From Burkholderia pyrrocinia (GTDB lineage Bacteria; Pseudomonadota; Gammaproteobacteria; Burkholderiales; Burkholderiaceae), in assembly GCF_018417535.1 (NCBI RefSeq), contig NZ_CP070978.1, positions 1,922,001 through 1,986,000 on the forward strand: a DNA stretch of 64,000 bases. Direction: 5' to 3'. The translations under genes were made by a program, and so were the position numbers. Below, one piece after another: positions 1-7,734 of this stretch. The notes under the pieces were generated by a model, which saw only the letters and a list, made by a program, of their open reading frames with translations, made no database searches and had not been told where the DNA came from. The first letter of the stretch is position 1, and each line of letters opens with the position of its first letter.

Positions 1-1396
1 GCGTGTACAACTCGAACCGGCGCCCCAGCGCCTGCACCCGCAGCGCGCTCACATTGAGCTTCGCGAAGCTGCCGATCGACTTTTTCAGCGCATCCGCCTT
101 GAACGGATCGTTGCTGCGCAGCCGCCCGACGCCGAACATCACCGAGAACCCGTTGCGGCCGCCGCCCAGCCAGCCGTCCTGACTGTTGCCGCTGACGCCG
201 AAGGTCCACAGGCCGATGTTCTTGTCGCGCCGAATGTCGAATACGCCATAGTCGTCGCGCAGGTTCTTGTTTTCGTACTGGATCTGCGCGGTGACGCTCA
301 GGTTTCGCGCGCGCACGAGCGGCTGCGTCACGTACGCGGTCTGCACGCTCGCACGGCCGCTGGAATCGAGATCCGAGAACGCTCCGCCGAGCCGGTAGCG
401 CAGCGACGAATACGCGACGCCGACCCGCGTCGACGCGGGGCCGACCGGTAGCTGGTAGGCGGTGCGGTAGTAGCGCTGCAGCTCGTTGCTGACGAGCCCG
501 CGCAGGCTCAGGCGATCGCCGAGCCGCAGCGGCGAATTGACGTCGACGCTGCCGCCGACACGGTAGCGTCCGAGCGCTACGTCGCCAAAGTTGTCGAATT
601 CGAGCGATCCGGACGCGAGCGGCCCTTTGTCGGCGTCGACGACGAGATCGGTGGTGCCGGGCATATCGCCCGGACGCAATGTGCCGCGCGCAGCGACGCC
701 GGCCAGGTCGTCGAGCAGCAACAGGCTGCGCTCGAGACCGGACCCGCGCACGACATCGCCCGGATGCAGCGCAGAGAGCGGCTGGCGCAGCGCGGCACCG
801 AGCACGCGCGAATGATTCTGGATCGTGATTGCGCCGTAGCGCCCTTCGGCGATTTCGATACGCACGACGCCGTCGTCGATGTCCTGGCGAGGCAGATAGG
901 CGCGTGCAAGCACGTAGCCATGGCGGCGATAGTAGGCAGTGATGCGCGCGGCGGCGCGTTGCAGGTCGGCGAAACCCAGCGTGCTGCCGGCAAGATCGGC
1001 GACGAGCGGCTGCAACTCGTCGTTGCCGAACACGGTATTGCCGTCGAGCGCGAATGCGCGAACGAGCACGCGAGGCCCCGACTCGGGCGCGCGCTCGGCG
1101 GCCTCTTCCGACGGCGCGATCGTAAGCTCGGGCGCGGTTTCCGGCGGCAGATCCGGCCGTGGCGTCTCGATGTCGCGCATCGCTCGCCCCGCATCCGGCA
1201 CTTGCGCATGGACCGGCTCGAACAGGCTCGCGGCACCGCCACAGATCAGCGCAACGCACATTGCGTGGCGGACCCGCAAGACCACGCCGGCCTCGCGCGG
1301 TACCGCACGCAAACCAGCCCCGCGCGAACGCGTCGCTTCGACGCTACCGATGTCGGCCCGACGGCGGTCGACGACTTGCATATGATCTACCCACAT
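1..1396 (-). CDS. ShlB/FhaC/HecB-family two-partner secretion transporter (TpsB), 3' end beyond the window
   Basis: Outer-membrane transporter that would export a large TpsA exoprotein. The minus frame stays open to base 1, so the last strands of the barrel are missing. From the N-terminus I see a signal-like hydrophobic stretch ending near EPVHAQ, a proline/glutamate-rich linker, a POTRA-type region (VLVRAFALDGNTVFGNDEL, then ITAYYRRHGYVLARAYLPRQ), and a barrel part with the family-typical DPFKADALKKSIGSFAKLN. ATG at 1396 and an in-frame ATG at 1381 are both possible starts; neither has a strong ribosome binding site. A TpsA partner is not in the window and could lie to the left. The family assignment is firm; the start is uncertain. 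Confidence 0.85.
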   Translation of the reverse strand, partial: MWVDHMQVVDRRRADIGSVEATRSRGAGLRAVPREAGVVLRVRHAMCVALICGGAASLFEPVHAQVPDAGRAMRDIETPRPDLPPETAPELTIAPSEEAAERAPESGPRVLVRAFALDGNTVFGNDELQPLVADLAGSTLGFADLQRAAARITAYYRRHGYVLARAYLPRQDIDDGVVRIEIAEGRYGAITIQNHSRVLGAALRQPLSALHPGDVVRGSGLERSLLLLDDLAGVAARGTLRPGDMPGTTDLVVDADKGPLASGSLEFDNFGDVALGRYRVGGSVDVNSPLRLGDRLSLRGLVSNELQRYYRTAYQLPVGPASTRVGVAYSSLRYRLGGAFSDLDSSGRASVQTAYVTQPLVRARNLSVTAQIQYENKNLRDDYGVFDIRRDKNIGLWTFGVSGNSQDGWLGGGRNGFSVMFGVGRLRSNDPFKADALKKSIGSFAKLNVSALRVQALGRRFELYT

Positions 1397-1414
1397 GGAA
1401 TACATTCGGACCTG

Positions 1415-1435
1415 GCCGGCAAGGCACTTGCCGGC
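1415..1435. promoter_or_regulatory. Perfect 9-bp inverted repeat upstream of the TpsB gene
   Basis: GCCGGCAAG, a GCA loop, then CTTGCCGGC. It lies 19 bp before the TpsB ATG and would fold in its 5' leader. There is no T-run, so it is not a standard terminator. An operator or an RNA hairpin affecting translation are both possible. Confidence 0.4.
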
Positions 1436-1690
1436 TGTGACTCAATCGCCGAATGCTACAGACAGACATTCCGCATGTATTTAGATCACGTACGAAAATT
1501 CGTGACGTAATTGTTAATTGCTGGCGCAGCCGCGCGACATGCCCAAATCGTAGAAACGGCTTCCGCTTTATCGGAAGGATTGAAGCGAGTCGGCCGTCGG
1601 CCGGATCCCGGCGCGAGCACGGTTGACCACCTGAAGCGGCACGCCTAAAGTGGCATTCCTTTTTACGCCGCTCACGCAAGAAGGATTCCC

Positions 1691-2323
1691 ATGATCGACT
1701 TCTCCACGCTCGCGTTGTTCTCCGGCGCGTGTCTCGCGCTGACGGCCACGCCGGGCCCCGACATGCTGCTGATCGCATCCCGCAGCGTGAGCCAGGGCCG
1801 GCGCGCGGGCTTCGCGACGCTCGCCGGCATTCAGGCGGGCACCTACTGTCATGCGCTCGCCGCCGCGCTCGGGCTGTCGCAGCTCTTTCTCGCGGTGCCG
1901 ATCGCATACGACATCGTGCGTTTCGCCGGCGCCGCCTATCTGCTCTATCTCGCGTGGAAGACGTTTCGTTCGGACGCGACCGCACTATCGCCCGTCGCGT
2001 CGCAGCGCCGGCACTCGACCGCCACGATCTTCCGTCAGGGCCTGACGACGAACCTGCTGAATCCGAAGATGGCGCTGTTCGTGCTCGCGCTGTTCCCGCA
2101 GTTCGTGCGGCCCGGGCACGGCTCGATCGCCGTGCAGATTCTCGTGCTCGCGACGGTGCTCAACCTGATCGGGCTCGTCGTGAACGGCGCGGTGATTCTC
2201 TCCGCGAGCCGGCTGAGCCAGCGGATCGGCGCGCGCCGCCGTCCGTCGAAGCTGCCGCAATACCTGCTCGGCTCGGTGTTCGTGGGGCTCGCGGCGCGAC
2301 TCGCGGTAGCGGGACGGAACTGA
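1691..2323 (+). CDS. LysE/RhtB-family amino-acid exporter
   Basis: A 210-residue inner-membrane protein of the LysE/RhtB superfamily, which exports amino acids or homoserine-lactone-like compounds by proton exchange. The N-terminus carries the family signature ATPGPDMLLIASRSVSQGRRAG, and about six hydrophobic segments follow, with a NLLNPKMALFVLALFPQF block in the middle that is typical of the family. The start ATG has a good AAGAAGGA site seven bases upstream. It stands alone, divergent from the TpsB gene, and is followed by a strong hairpin at 2425-2462. The substrate cannot be told from the sequence. Confidence 0.88.
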   Translation: MIDFSTLALFSGACLALTATPGPDMLLIASRSVSQGRRAGFATLAGIQAGTYCHALAAALGLSQLFLAVPIAYDIVRFAGAAYLLYLAWKTFRSDATALSPVASQRRHSTATIFRQGLTTNLLNPKMALFVLALFPQFVRPGHGSIAVQILVLATVLNLIGLVVNGAVILSASRLSQRIGARRRPSKLPQYLLGSVFVGLAARLAVAGRN

Positions 2324-2424
2324 TCCCGCCGCTTCCCGAAGCGCACCGGCAGGCCTGATATCCATTCGGACAACTAGTCGAATTCAGCCCACCGGCAAAC
2401 AATCTGGCTCGCACATCAGCAACG

Positions 2425-2462
2425 AAGCACCGGAGAAACGTCCAGACGTTTCTCCGGTGCTT
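2425..2462. terminator. Long perfect stem-loop, probable terminator after the LysE gene
   Basis: Two 18-base arms (AAGCACCGGAGAAACGTC and its complement) separated by only CA. It lies between the LysE gene and the toxin-antitoxin pair. It has a short TT but no long T-run, so termination efficiency is uncertain. Confidence 0.6.
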
Positions 2463-2522
2463 CCGTGCATTCGACGAGCCGCCCTCATGACAGACACGAC
2501 GGCGCTCCTTCTTGCAAGGAAA

Positions 2523-2536
2523 TAACAAATTTGTTA
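2523..2536. promoter_or_regulatory. 14-bp palindrome, probable toxin-antitoxin operator
   Basis: TAACAAATTTGTTA is a perfect palindrome ending two bases before the toxin ATG at 2539. HTH antitoxins usually repress their own operon from such sites. Its position over the expected ribosome binding site suggests a very short leader. Confidence 0.5.
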
Positions 2537-2538
2537 CC

Positions 2539-2880
2539 ATGCGAACCGTCGCGTATGAAATCCATTTCTTCAGCGAGCAAGTCGAGGCAGGCGTGTTTGC
2601 GTTGCCGAAGACGCTGACCGCCAGGTTCTTCGCACTCGCTGACCGTATGGAGCAGTACGGCCCGAATCTGGGCGAACCTCACACCAGGCCGATCGGCGAC
2701 GGGCTGTATGAAATGCGCTTGAAGGGCCTGGAAGGTATCGCCCGTGTGTTTTACTGTGCGGTCGTCAACCGGCGGATCGTCATGCTTCACTGCTTCGTGA
2801 AGAAGACGCAGAAAACGCCGCAGAAAGAGCTGGAAACCGCGCGCCGCCGATTGAAGGAGATTCGTTATGGCAACCTATAA
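2539..2880 (+). CDS. HigB/Gp49-like RelE-superfamily toxin
   Basis: A 113-residue protein of the phage Gp49/HigB-like branch of the RelE/ParE superfamily, which are usually ribosome-dependent mRNA interferases. The core reads LPKTLTARFFALADRMEQYG, then GLYEMRLKG, then IARVFYC and IVMLHCFVKKTQKTP, the order seen in this family. A TTG further upstream at 2512 is also in frame, but the ATG at 2539 fits the family N-terminus. The downstream HTH gene overlaps it by 14 bases. The toxin-first order is that of higBA-type systems. Confidence 0.82.
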   Translation: MRTVAYEIHFFSEQVEAGVFALPKTLTARFFALADRMEQYGPNLGEPHTRPIGDGLYEMRLKGLEGIARVFYCAVVNRRIVMLHCFVKKTQKTPQKELETARRRLKEIRYGNL

Positions 2881-3154
2881 GGCACTGCGCGAGCGCGCGT
2901 TGTCCGATCCGAAGGTACGCGCCGAATACGACCGGCTGAACCGCGAGGAATTCGCGCTGCTCGACGCAATGCTGGCCGCCCGGCGAGCCGCCGGTCTTTC
3001 GCAAGCCGATGTGGCGGAGCGCATGGGCACGAAGGCGCCTGCCGTCACGCGGCTCGAACGCGCGCTCGCGACAGGCCAGCACTCTCCATCGATCGAGACG
3101 CTGCGCAAGTATGCAGCCGCGTGCGGAAAGAAACTCGTGATCTCTTTTGCCTGA
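2867..3154 (+). CDS. XRE-family antitoxin (HigA-like)
   Basis: A 95-residue protein with a helix-turn-helix at about residues 38-65 (LSQADVAERMGTKAPAVTRLE) and a short C-terminal tail ending KKLVISFA. It should neutralise the HigB-like toxin encoded just upstream and repress the pair through the palindrome at 2523-2536. The start is preceded by AAGGAGATTCGTT inside the toxin gene, giving translational coupling. Length and gene order match HigA/Gp49-associated antitoxins. Confidence 0.85.
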   Translation: MATYKALRERALSDPKVRAEYDRLNREEFALLDAMLAARRAAGLSQADVAERMGTKAPAVTRLERALATGQHSPSIETLRKYAAACGKKLVISFA

Positions 3155-3195
3155 GTCATACCGGACGACTGACGGCTCACGTCCGCGCTTCCGCT

Positions 3196-3885
3196 CTATT
3201 CTCTGTCCTCGAACGCATCGCAGGCGCAATCGCGCGTATCCACCACCACGCGCAGTTCCCGACTGCCCATCAAACTCGCCGGCGTCACCGTGCGGCGCTG
3301 CCACGGAATCCGGCCGAAGTACCAGACCTTCCAGAAACCGAGCGGATGATCGGGATTCCGATGCAGCAGCATGTCGAAGGTTTCGACGTCGCCGAGCACG
3401 ATCCGCGTCGCATCATGCACGACTTCCCGAACGAAACGCGAACAGAATTGCCGGCGCGACGCGAGATTGAAACCCGTGTCGTAGACCACGCCGACCCGGC
3501 GCATCGCCGCGTCGACGAGTCGGCGCCGCTGCGCGGCATCGAGCGGCTGCTTCAGGCGCGCGATCACGCAGGCGCCGCGATCGGAGCGCGCGAGAAACCG
3601 CGACATCGTCGTGACGCGCGACAGCGGAAACGTGCTCTCCGCGACCAGTACCTCGCCGCCGCGCCGGCCGACGACGATCCCGACGTGATTCGTCCACGAC
3701 CGCGTCGCGCTTGCCACTTCGAGAAACGGCCGCACCGTCACGCGGATGAACACGATGTCGCCGATCTCCGGCTCGACCGGCAACGACATGTCATGCGGTT
3801 CGGCGGAATCGACGGTAAAGAGGCGCCGCCGACCGACGCCGAGCGGGCGGCTCATCAGCGGCCGGCAACCGGTAGTGACCGACAT
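3196..3885 (-). CDS. YebB/YiiX-like permuted papain-fold cysteine hydrolase
   Basis: About 229 residues. The order of active-site elements, TNHVGIVV (histidine) first and QFCSRFVREVV (cysteine) later, is the circularly permuted NlpC/P60 (papain-like) arrangement of the YebB/YiiX group. EPEIGDIVFIRV at the start of the domain is typical. Substrates of this group are mostly unknown; amide bonds in lipids or peptides are usual guesses. I chose the ATG at 3885 because GAGG lies seven bases upstream; starts at 3900 and 3789 are also possible. It stands alone, convergent with the toxin-antitoxin pair. Confidence 0.72.
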   Translation of the reverse strand: MSVTTGCRPLMSRPLGVGRRRLFTVDSAEPHDMSLPVEPEIGDIVFIRVTVRPFLEVASATRSWTNHVGIVVGRRGGEVLVAESTFPLSRVTTMSRFLARSDRGACVIARLKQPLDAAQRRRLVDAAMRRVGVVYDTGFNLASRRQFCSRFVREVVHDATRIVLGDVETFDMLLHRNPDHPLGFWKVWYFGRIPWQRRTVTPASLMGSRELRVVVDTRDCACDAFEDRE

Positions 3886-4030
3886 AGGGGCCTCGCGCAA
3901 GTGAACATGCGAAAGAGCATGTCAGCAGCAGCCGTGCACCGCATCCGCCGCCTGCGCGAGGGTGCAAATCCGCGCCGCCGGGTGGCGAATTTCGGTACCG
4001 GCGAGACGCGTGGCGTGCGATGCCGAGCGG

Positions 4031-4600
4031 TCAGCGCGTCGCGCCCAGCGCTACGCGCAGCCGTTCCATCAGTTGCGTGTAATGCCGCAGCACGTCGTCC
4101 TTGGGCACGACATTCGCGGTCGCGAAGCGATCGGACCACGCCGGCTTCCATTCATACGAGCCGTGCACGCTGCGGTCGCCGTCGGGCGCCTGGATCAGCG
4201 AGCGGATCCGCGCGTCGCGGCCCGGGCCCGTGTGCATGTCGAACAGCGCGTGGATATACGTGTGATACGCGTCGTACACGTCGTCGTCGAACAGGTAGCG
4301 GTAGATGTGAAACGTGCGGTCGAGCTCGCGCTTCGCGCGGATCACGTCGTCCGGCGAAATGTCCTTCCAGTAGCCGATCCACGTGTAGAAGCACAGCAGC
4401 GCATTGAGCTGCGGCGCGACCGCGTCGTACAGCGCGAGCCGCTTCTCGATCAGCCGCTGGTTGGTCCACTGCACGAGTTCGAGCCGCTTCAGCCGGCGCG
4501 CGACGAGCCAGCCGAGACACGCGACCGACATCGGCGTCAGCACGCCGAGCACGAGCTTGACGATTTCCAGCGAATTCCACGGATTGTTGAATGGCTGCAT
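4031..4600 (-). CDS. Hypothetical protein with one N-terminal membrane segment
   Basis: I do not recognise this protein. From the ATG at 4600 it has 189 residues. It begins MQPFNNPWNSLEIVKLVLG, which opens a single hydrophobic helix, followed by a basic stop-transfer sequence (ARRLKRLE) and a mostly helical soluble part rich in Tyr, Trp and Asp. The frame is open upstream to 4714, but that extension looks non-coding. It lies between the YebB-like gene and the Lrp gene on the same strand, with wide gaps, so it is probably transcribed alone. Confidence 0.6.
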   Translation of the reverse strand: MQPFNNPWNSLEIVKLVLGVLTPMSVACLGWLVARRLKRLELVQWTNQRLIEKRLALYDAVAPQLNALLCFYTWIGYWKDISPDDVIRAKRELDRTFHIYRYLFDDDVYDAYHTYIHALFDMHTGPGRDARIRSLIQAPDGDRSVHGSYEWKPAWSDRFATANVVPKDDVLRHYTQLMERLRVALGATR

Positions 4601-4820
4601 GAATGGCCCGACAAGAAGGAACGCATCCGCGCCGGCGCATGACCCGGCGCGCAGCGGCGCCTGCCCGATCGCGTCGACATTGACCGTTAGTTGCTTACGC
4701 ATCGAACGTCGCACGCCGGTACGAGCAATACGTTCGAAGCGGCGTGACTCGCCAGTTTATCGGGTGATTGTCACCGAGCCGTGACCGTTCGTCGACTCAT
4801 CGCCGCACGCCCGCGCCGCG

Positions 4821-5279
4821 CTACGTCGGCAGCGCCGACGTGAGCTTGACCTTCTGCATCGGAATATCGGTCTTCACGCTCAGCACGCCGGGAATGCGCG
4901 TCAGGGTTTCCATCTGGAAGCGCCGATAGTCGTCGATATCGGCCGCGACGACGCGCAGCAGGAAATCGCAGTCGCCCGCCATCAGGTGGCATTCGACGAC
5001 TTCCGGCATCTGCTGGACGGCATCGGCGAAGCGGTTCACGGATTCCGCGTCCTGCCCCTTCAGCCACACGCGCGTGAAGATCGTCAGCCCCTTGCCGACC
5101 TTCGCGGGGTTCAGCACGGCCACGTATTTCTCGATCACGCCCGCTTCCTCGAGCAGCCGCACGCGCCGCAGGCACGGCGACGGCGACAACCCGACCTCGT
5201 GCGCGAGCTCCACGTTCTGCATGCGGCCGTCGCGCTGGAGTGCGCTCAGGATCCGGCGGTCGATGGCATCCAGTTTCAT
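4821..5279 (-). CDS. Lrp/AsnC-family transcriptional regulator
   Basis: A 152-residue Lrp-type protein. The N-terminal winged helix begins MKLDAIDRRILSALQRDGR and contains LAHEVGLSPSPCLRRVRLLE. The C-terminal RAM ligand-sensing domain follows (GDCDFLLRVVAADIDDYRRF). It is divergent from azlCD with about 125 bp between, so it probably senses branched-chain or other amino acids and controls their export, as seen with AzlB/Lrp proteins elsewhere. The intergenic region is locally AT-rich, as Lrp sites often are. Confidence 0.9.
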   Translation of the reverse strand: MKLDAIDRRILSALQRDGRMQNVELAHEVGLSPSPCLRRVRLLEEAGVIEKYVAVLNPAKVGKGLTIFTRVWLKGQDAESVNRFADAVQQMPEVVECHLMAGDCDFLLRVVAADIDDYRRFQMETLTRIPGVLSVKTDIPMQKVKLTSALPT

Positions 5280-5404
5280 TTGGCATCCGATTCCAAAAAA
5301 TTCTCAAATCACGCGTTCAATGCCAAATTCTCCGAAACTTATGGCGACAACGCAACCCGATTCGAGTCAAAAAAGCAGACAATTCCTCCCCCGAAGGAGG
5401 AGTA

Positions 5405-6139
5405 ATGAGCAGTAGCGTTTCAACGTCGTCCGGGCTTCGCGACAAGCCCGCCTATGTCGCCGAGATGGGTCGCGGATTGCGCGCGGCGCTGCCCGTCATG
5501 CTGGGTTTCGTGCCGTTCGCGCTGGTGCTGGGCGCGCAGGCCGCGCAAAAAGGGCTGAGCCTGTTCGAGGTGCCGATGATGACGGGCCTGAACTTCGGCG
5601 GCGGGTCCGAATTCGCGGCGATCCATCTGTGGACCTCGCCGCCGCATATCGCGCTGATCGTCGCGATGTCGTTCCTCGTGAACTCGCGTCACATCCTGAT
5701 GGGCGCGGCGTTCGAGCCGTACATCCGGCGCCTGCCGCGCCGCCGCGCGTTCGCCGCGCTGTTCTTCATGTGCGACGAGAGCTGGGCGATGTCGCTCGCC
5801 GATGCGCGCTCGCGCTCGGCCACGCACATCAGCGTCCCCTATTACGCAGGCATCTGCGCGGGGCTCTACCTCACGTGGATCTCGATGACCACGCTCGGCG
5901 CGGCGGTCGGCCCGACGATCGGCAACATCGAGCAGTACGGCTTCGACATGGCGTTCACGGCCGTGTTTCTGGTGCTGTTGCGCGGAATGTGGAAGGGGAT
6001 GCGCGCGAGCCGCCCGTGGTTCGTGAGCCTCGTCGTCGCGGCAGCCACGCACCTGGCCGTGCCCGGCGCGTGGTACGTCGCGGCCGGCGCGTGCGCGGGA
6101 CTGGTCGCCGCGCTGCTGTGGGAGCCGCGCGATGCCTGA
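5405..6139 (+). CDS. azlC: AzlC-family branched-chain amino-acid exporter, large subunit
   Basis: A 244-residue multi-spanning protein of the AzlC family, which with AzlD forms a branched-chain amino-acid (and azaleucine) exporter. The signature region GLRAALPVMLGFVPFALVLG sits near the start, followed by the conserved SRHILMGAAFEPYIR and DESWAMSLA blocks. The ATG at 5405 has a near-perfect AAGGAGG site. The stop overlaps the AzlD start by eight bases, so the two are co-translated. The divergent Lrp gene is the likely regulator. Confidence 0.92.
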   Translation: MSSSVSTSSGLRDKPAYVAEMGRGLRAALPVMLGFVPFALVLGAQAAQKGLSLFEVPMMTGLNFGGGSEFAAIHLWTSPPHIALIVAMSFLVNSRHILMGAAFEPYIRRLPRRRAFAALFFMCDESWAMSLADARSRSATHISVPYYAGICAGLYLTWISMTTLGAAVGPTIGNIEQYGFDMAFTAVFLVLLRGMWKGMRASRPWFVSLVVAAATHLAVPGAWYVAAGACAGLVAALLWEPRDA

Positions 6140-6440
6140 GCTTCCGGATTTCAGCACCGTCGCGACGATCATGCTGATGGCGTCGACGACCTACCTGTCG
6201 CGCGTGCTCGGCTACGTGCTGCTGCGCAACCGCACGCTCAGCCCGCGGATGGCGTCCGTGATGGAGAACGTGCCCGGCTGCGTGCTGATCTCGGTGATCG
6301 CGCCGGCCTTCGTGTCGACGCGCCCCGCCGACCTGCTCGCGCTCGCCGTCACGCTGCTCGCGGCGACGCGCCTGTCGATCCTGCCGACCGTCATTGTCGG
6401 CGTCGTGTCGGCGGGGCTGTTGCGGCACCTGCTCGGATAA
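6132..6440 (+). CDS. azlD: AzlD-family small subunit of the branched-chain amino-acid exporter
   Basis: A 102-residue protein with three to four hydrophobic helices, as in AzlD (DUF931). It contains TYLSRVLGYVLL and the conserved MENVPGCVLISVIAPAFVS. It overlaps azlC by eight bases and ends before a terminator at 6481-6505. Together with AzlC it forms the exporter in the inner membrane. Confidence 0.9.
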   Translation: MPELPDFSTVATIMLMASTTYLSRVLGYVLLRNRTLSPRMASVMENVPGCVLISVIAPAFVSTRPADLLALAVTLLAATRLSILPTVIVGVVSAGLLRHLLG

Positions 6441-6480
6441 ACCGTTCCGACCCGCCGCACACGCGGCACCTCCACCGACG

Positions 6481-6505
6481 AACGGGCGCGCGATGCGCCC
6501 GTTTT
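6481..6505 (+). terminator. Intrinsic terminator after azlCD
   Basis: AACGGGCGC, a GCGAT loop, GCGCCCGTT, then TT, giving a short TTTT run. It closes the azlCD transcript about 40 bp after the azlD stop. Confidence 0.7.
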
Positions 6506-6617
6506 CACATCCGTGCCGACAACGCGACACGACGATTCTCACGCCGGGATGCTAGCCTTGTGGCTTGCGCCACGCTGCACTTCCCTCTCATCGCCCATCT
6601 CCGCGAGGATCGCTCCG

Positions 6618-7397
6618 ATGCAAGAAACCCGCCCGCTGTTCGACCGCGTCCTGCTGACCAACGACGACGGATTCGACGCCCCCGGCCTTGACGTGCTCGA
6701 GCAGGTCGCCACGCAACTGGCGCGCGAAGTGTGGATCGTCGCGCCGGCCGAAGACCAGAGCGGCACGTCGCATTCGCTGAGCCTGCACGAGCCGCTGCGC
6801 GTGCATCGCAAGGGCGAACGCCGCTTCGCCGTGCGCGGCACGCCCGGCGATTGCGTCGCGATCGCGGTCAGCCACCTGATGAAGGACGCGCGGCCCGACG
6901 TCGTGCTGTCCGGCGTGAATCGCGGTGCCAATCTCGGCACCGAAACGGTGTTTTCCGGCACGGTCGGCGCCGCGATGACGAGCATGCTGCTCGGCGTGCC
7001 GGCCATCGCGCTGAGCCAGGCGTTCACCGATCGCAACGCGGTGCCGTGGAACACGGCGCTCGTGCATGCGCCGGATGTCATTCGCCGGCTCGTCGCCGCC
7101 GGTTGGGACAGCGACGCGTGCCTCAACGTGAATTTCCCGGCGCGCCCCGCGCAGGACGTGCGCGGGCTGAAGGTGACGAACCAGGGCGCCGGCACGCTGC
7201 AGGGAGTCGAGATCGTATCGGGGCGCGACCCGCGCGAGATCGACTATCACTGGCTGAAGCTCGCTCGCGCGCCGCGCGACGACGACGCGGATTCGGAAAC
7301 GGTCGCGTTGGGCGAAGGCCACATCGCCGTCACGCCGCTGAAGTTCGAGCGCACGCACGACGGCGCGCTCGCGCGGCTGCGGTCGAGCCTCGGCTGA
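6618..7397 (+). CDS. surE: SurE-family 5'/3'-nucleotidase
   Basis: A 259-residue SurE-type metal-dependent nucleotidase/exopolyphosphatase. The N-terminal LLTNDDGFDAPGLDVL supplies the paired metal-binding aspartates, and VAPAEDQSGTSHSLS and LSGVNRGANLGTETVFSGTVG complete the active site. This SurE is not beside pcm or rpoS-type genes, so it may be a second paralogue. ATG at 6618 fits the family N-terminus; GAGGA lies 13 bases upstream, a little far. The coding sequence ends three bases before a 9-bp tandem repeat. Confidence 0.9.
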   Translation: MQETRPLFDRVLLTNDDGFDAPGLDVLEQVATQLAREVWIVAPAEDQSGTSHSLSLHEPLRVHRKGERRFAVRGTPGDCVAIAVSHLMKDARPDVVLSGVNRGANLGTETVFSGTVGAAMTSMLLGVPAIALSQAFTDRNAVPWNTALVHAPDVIRRLVAAGWDSDACLNVNFPARPAQDVRGLKVTNQGAGTLQGVEIVSGRDPREIDYHWLKLARAPRDDDADSETVALGEGHIAVTPLKFERTHDGALARLRSSLG

Positions 7398-7399
7398 CC

Positions 7400-7633
7400 G
7401 GGTTGGCTGGGTTGGTCGGGTTGGTCGGGTTGGTCGGGTTGGTCGGGTTGGTCGGGTTGGTCGGGTTGGTCGGGTTGGTCGGGTTGGTCGGGTTGGCCGG
7501 GTTGGTCGGGTTGGCCGGGTTGGCCGGGTTGGCCGGGTTGGCCGGGTTGGCCGGGTTGGCCGGGTTGGTCGGGTTGGCCGGGTTGGCCGGGTTGGCCGGG
7601 TTGGTCGGGTTGGCCGGATTGGCCGGGTTGGCC
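7400..7633. repeat. 26-copy minisatellite of a 9-bp unit (GGGTTGGTC/GGGTTGGCC)
   Basis: Tandem 9-mers run without gap from 7400 to 7633. The first unit ends CT and one late unit reads GGATTGGCC; the rest end TC or CC. TC units cluster in the first half and CC units dominate the second, the pattern expected of slipped-strand expansion. The unit length is a multiple of three, so all frames stay open and give artefactual PTR-, GQPDQ- and GLV-repeat translations. The plus strand is G-rich with regular GGG/GG tracts. It lies in the gap between convergent surE and the SDR gene. Confidence 0.95.
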
Positions 7634-7734
7634 GGGCGGCAGCTTCGGCGCCTGCGCGTAACGCCTGCGCGAGGCAGCCCCGTTGCCCGGTTCCGCAAGC
7701 GCACAACGTCGCGCGCGGCGCCGCCCGCACCGCA

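Noticed and set aside
3121..4407. 428-codon plus-strand frame opposite the YebB-like and neighbouring genes
   Set aside because: Composition is rich in Arg, His and Ala without domain resemblance; it is the antisense of genes on the other strand.
7400..7633. Tandem array considered as a CRISPR
   Set aside because: The units are directly adjacent 9-mers without spacers, and no cas genes are near.
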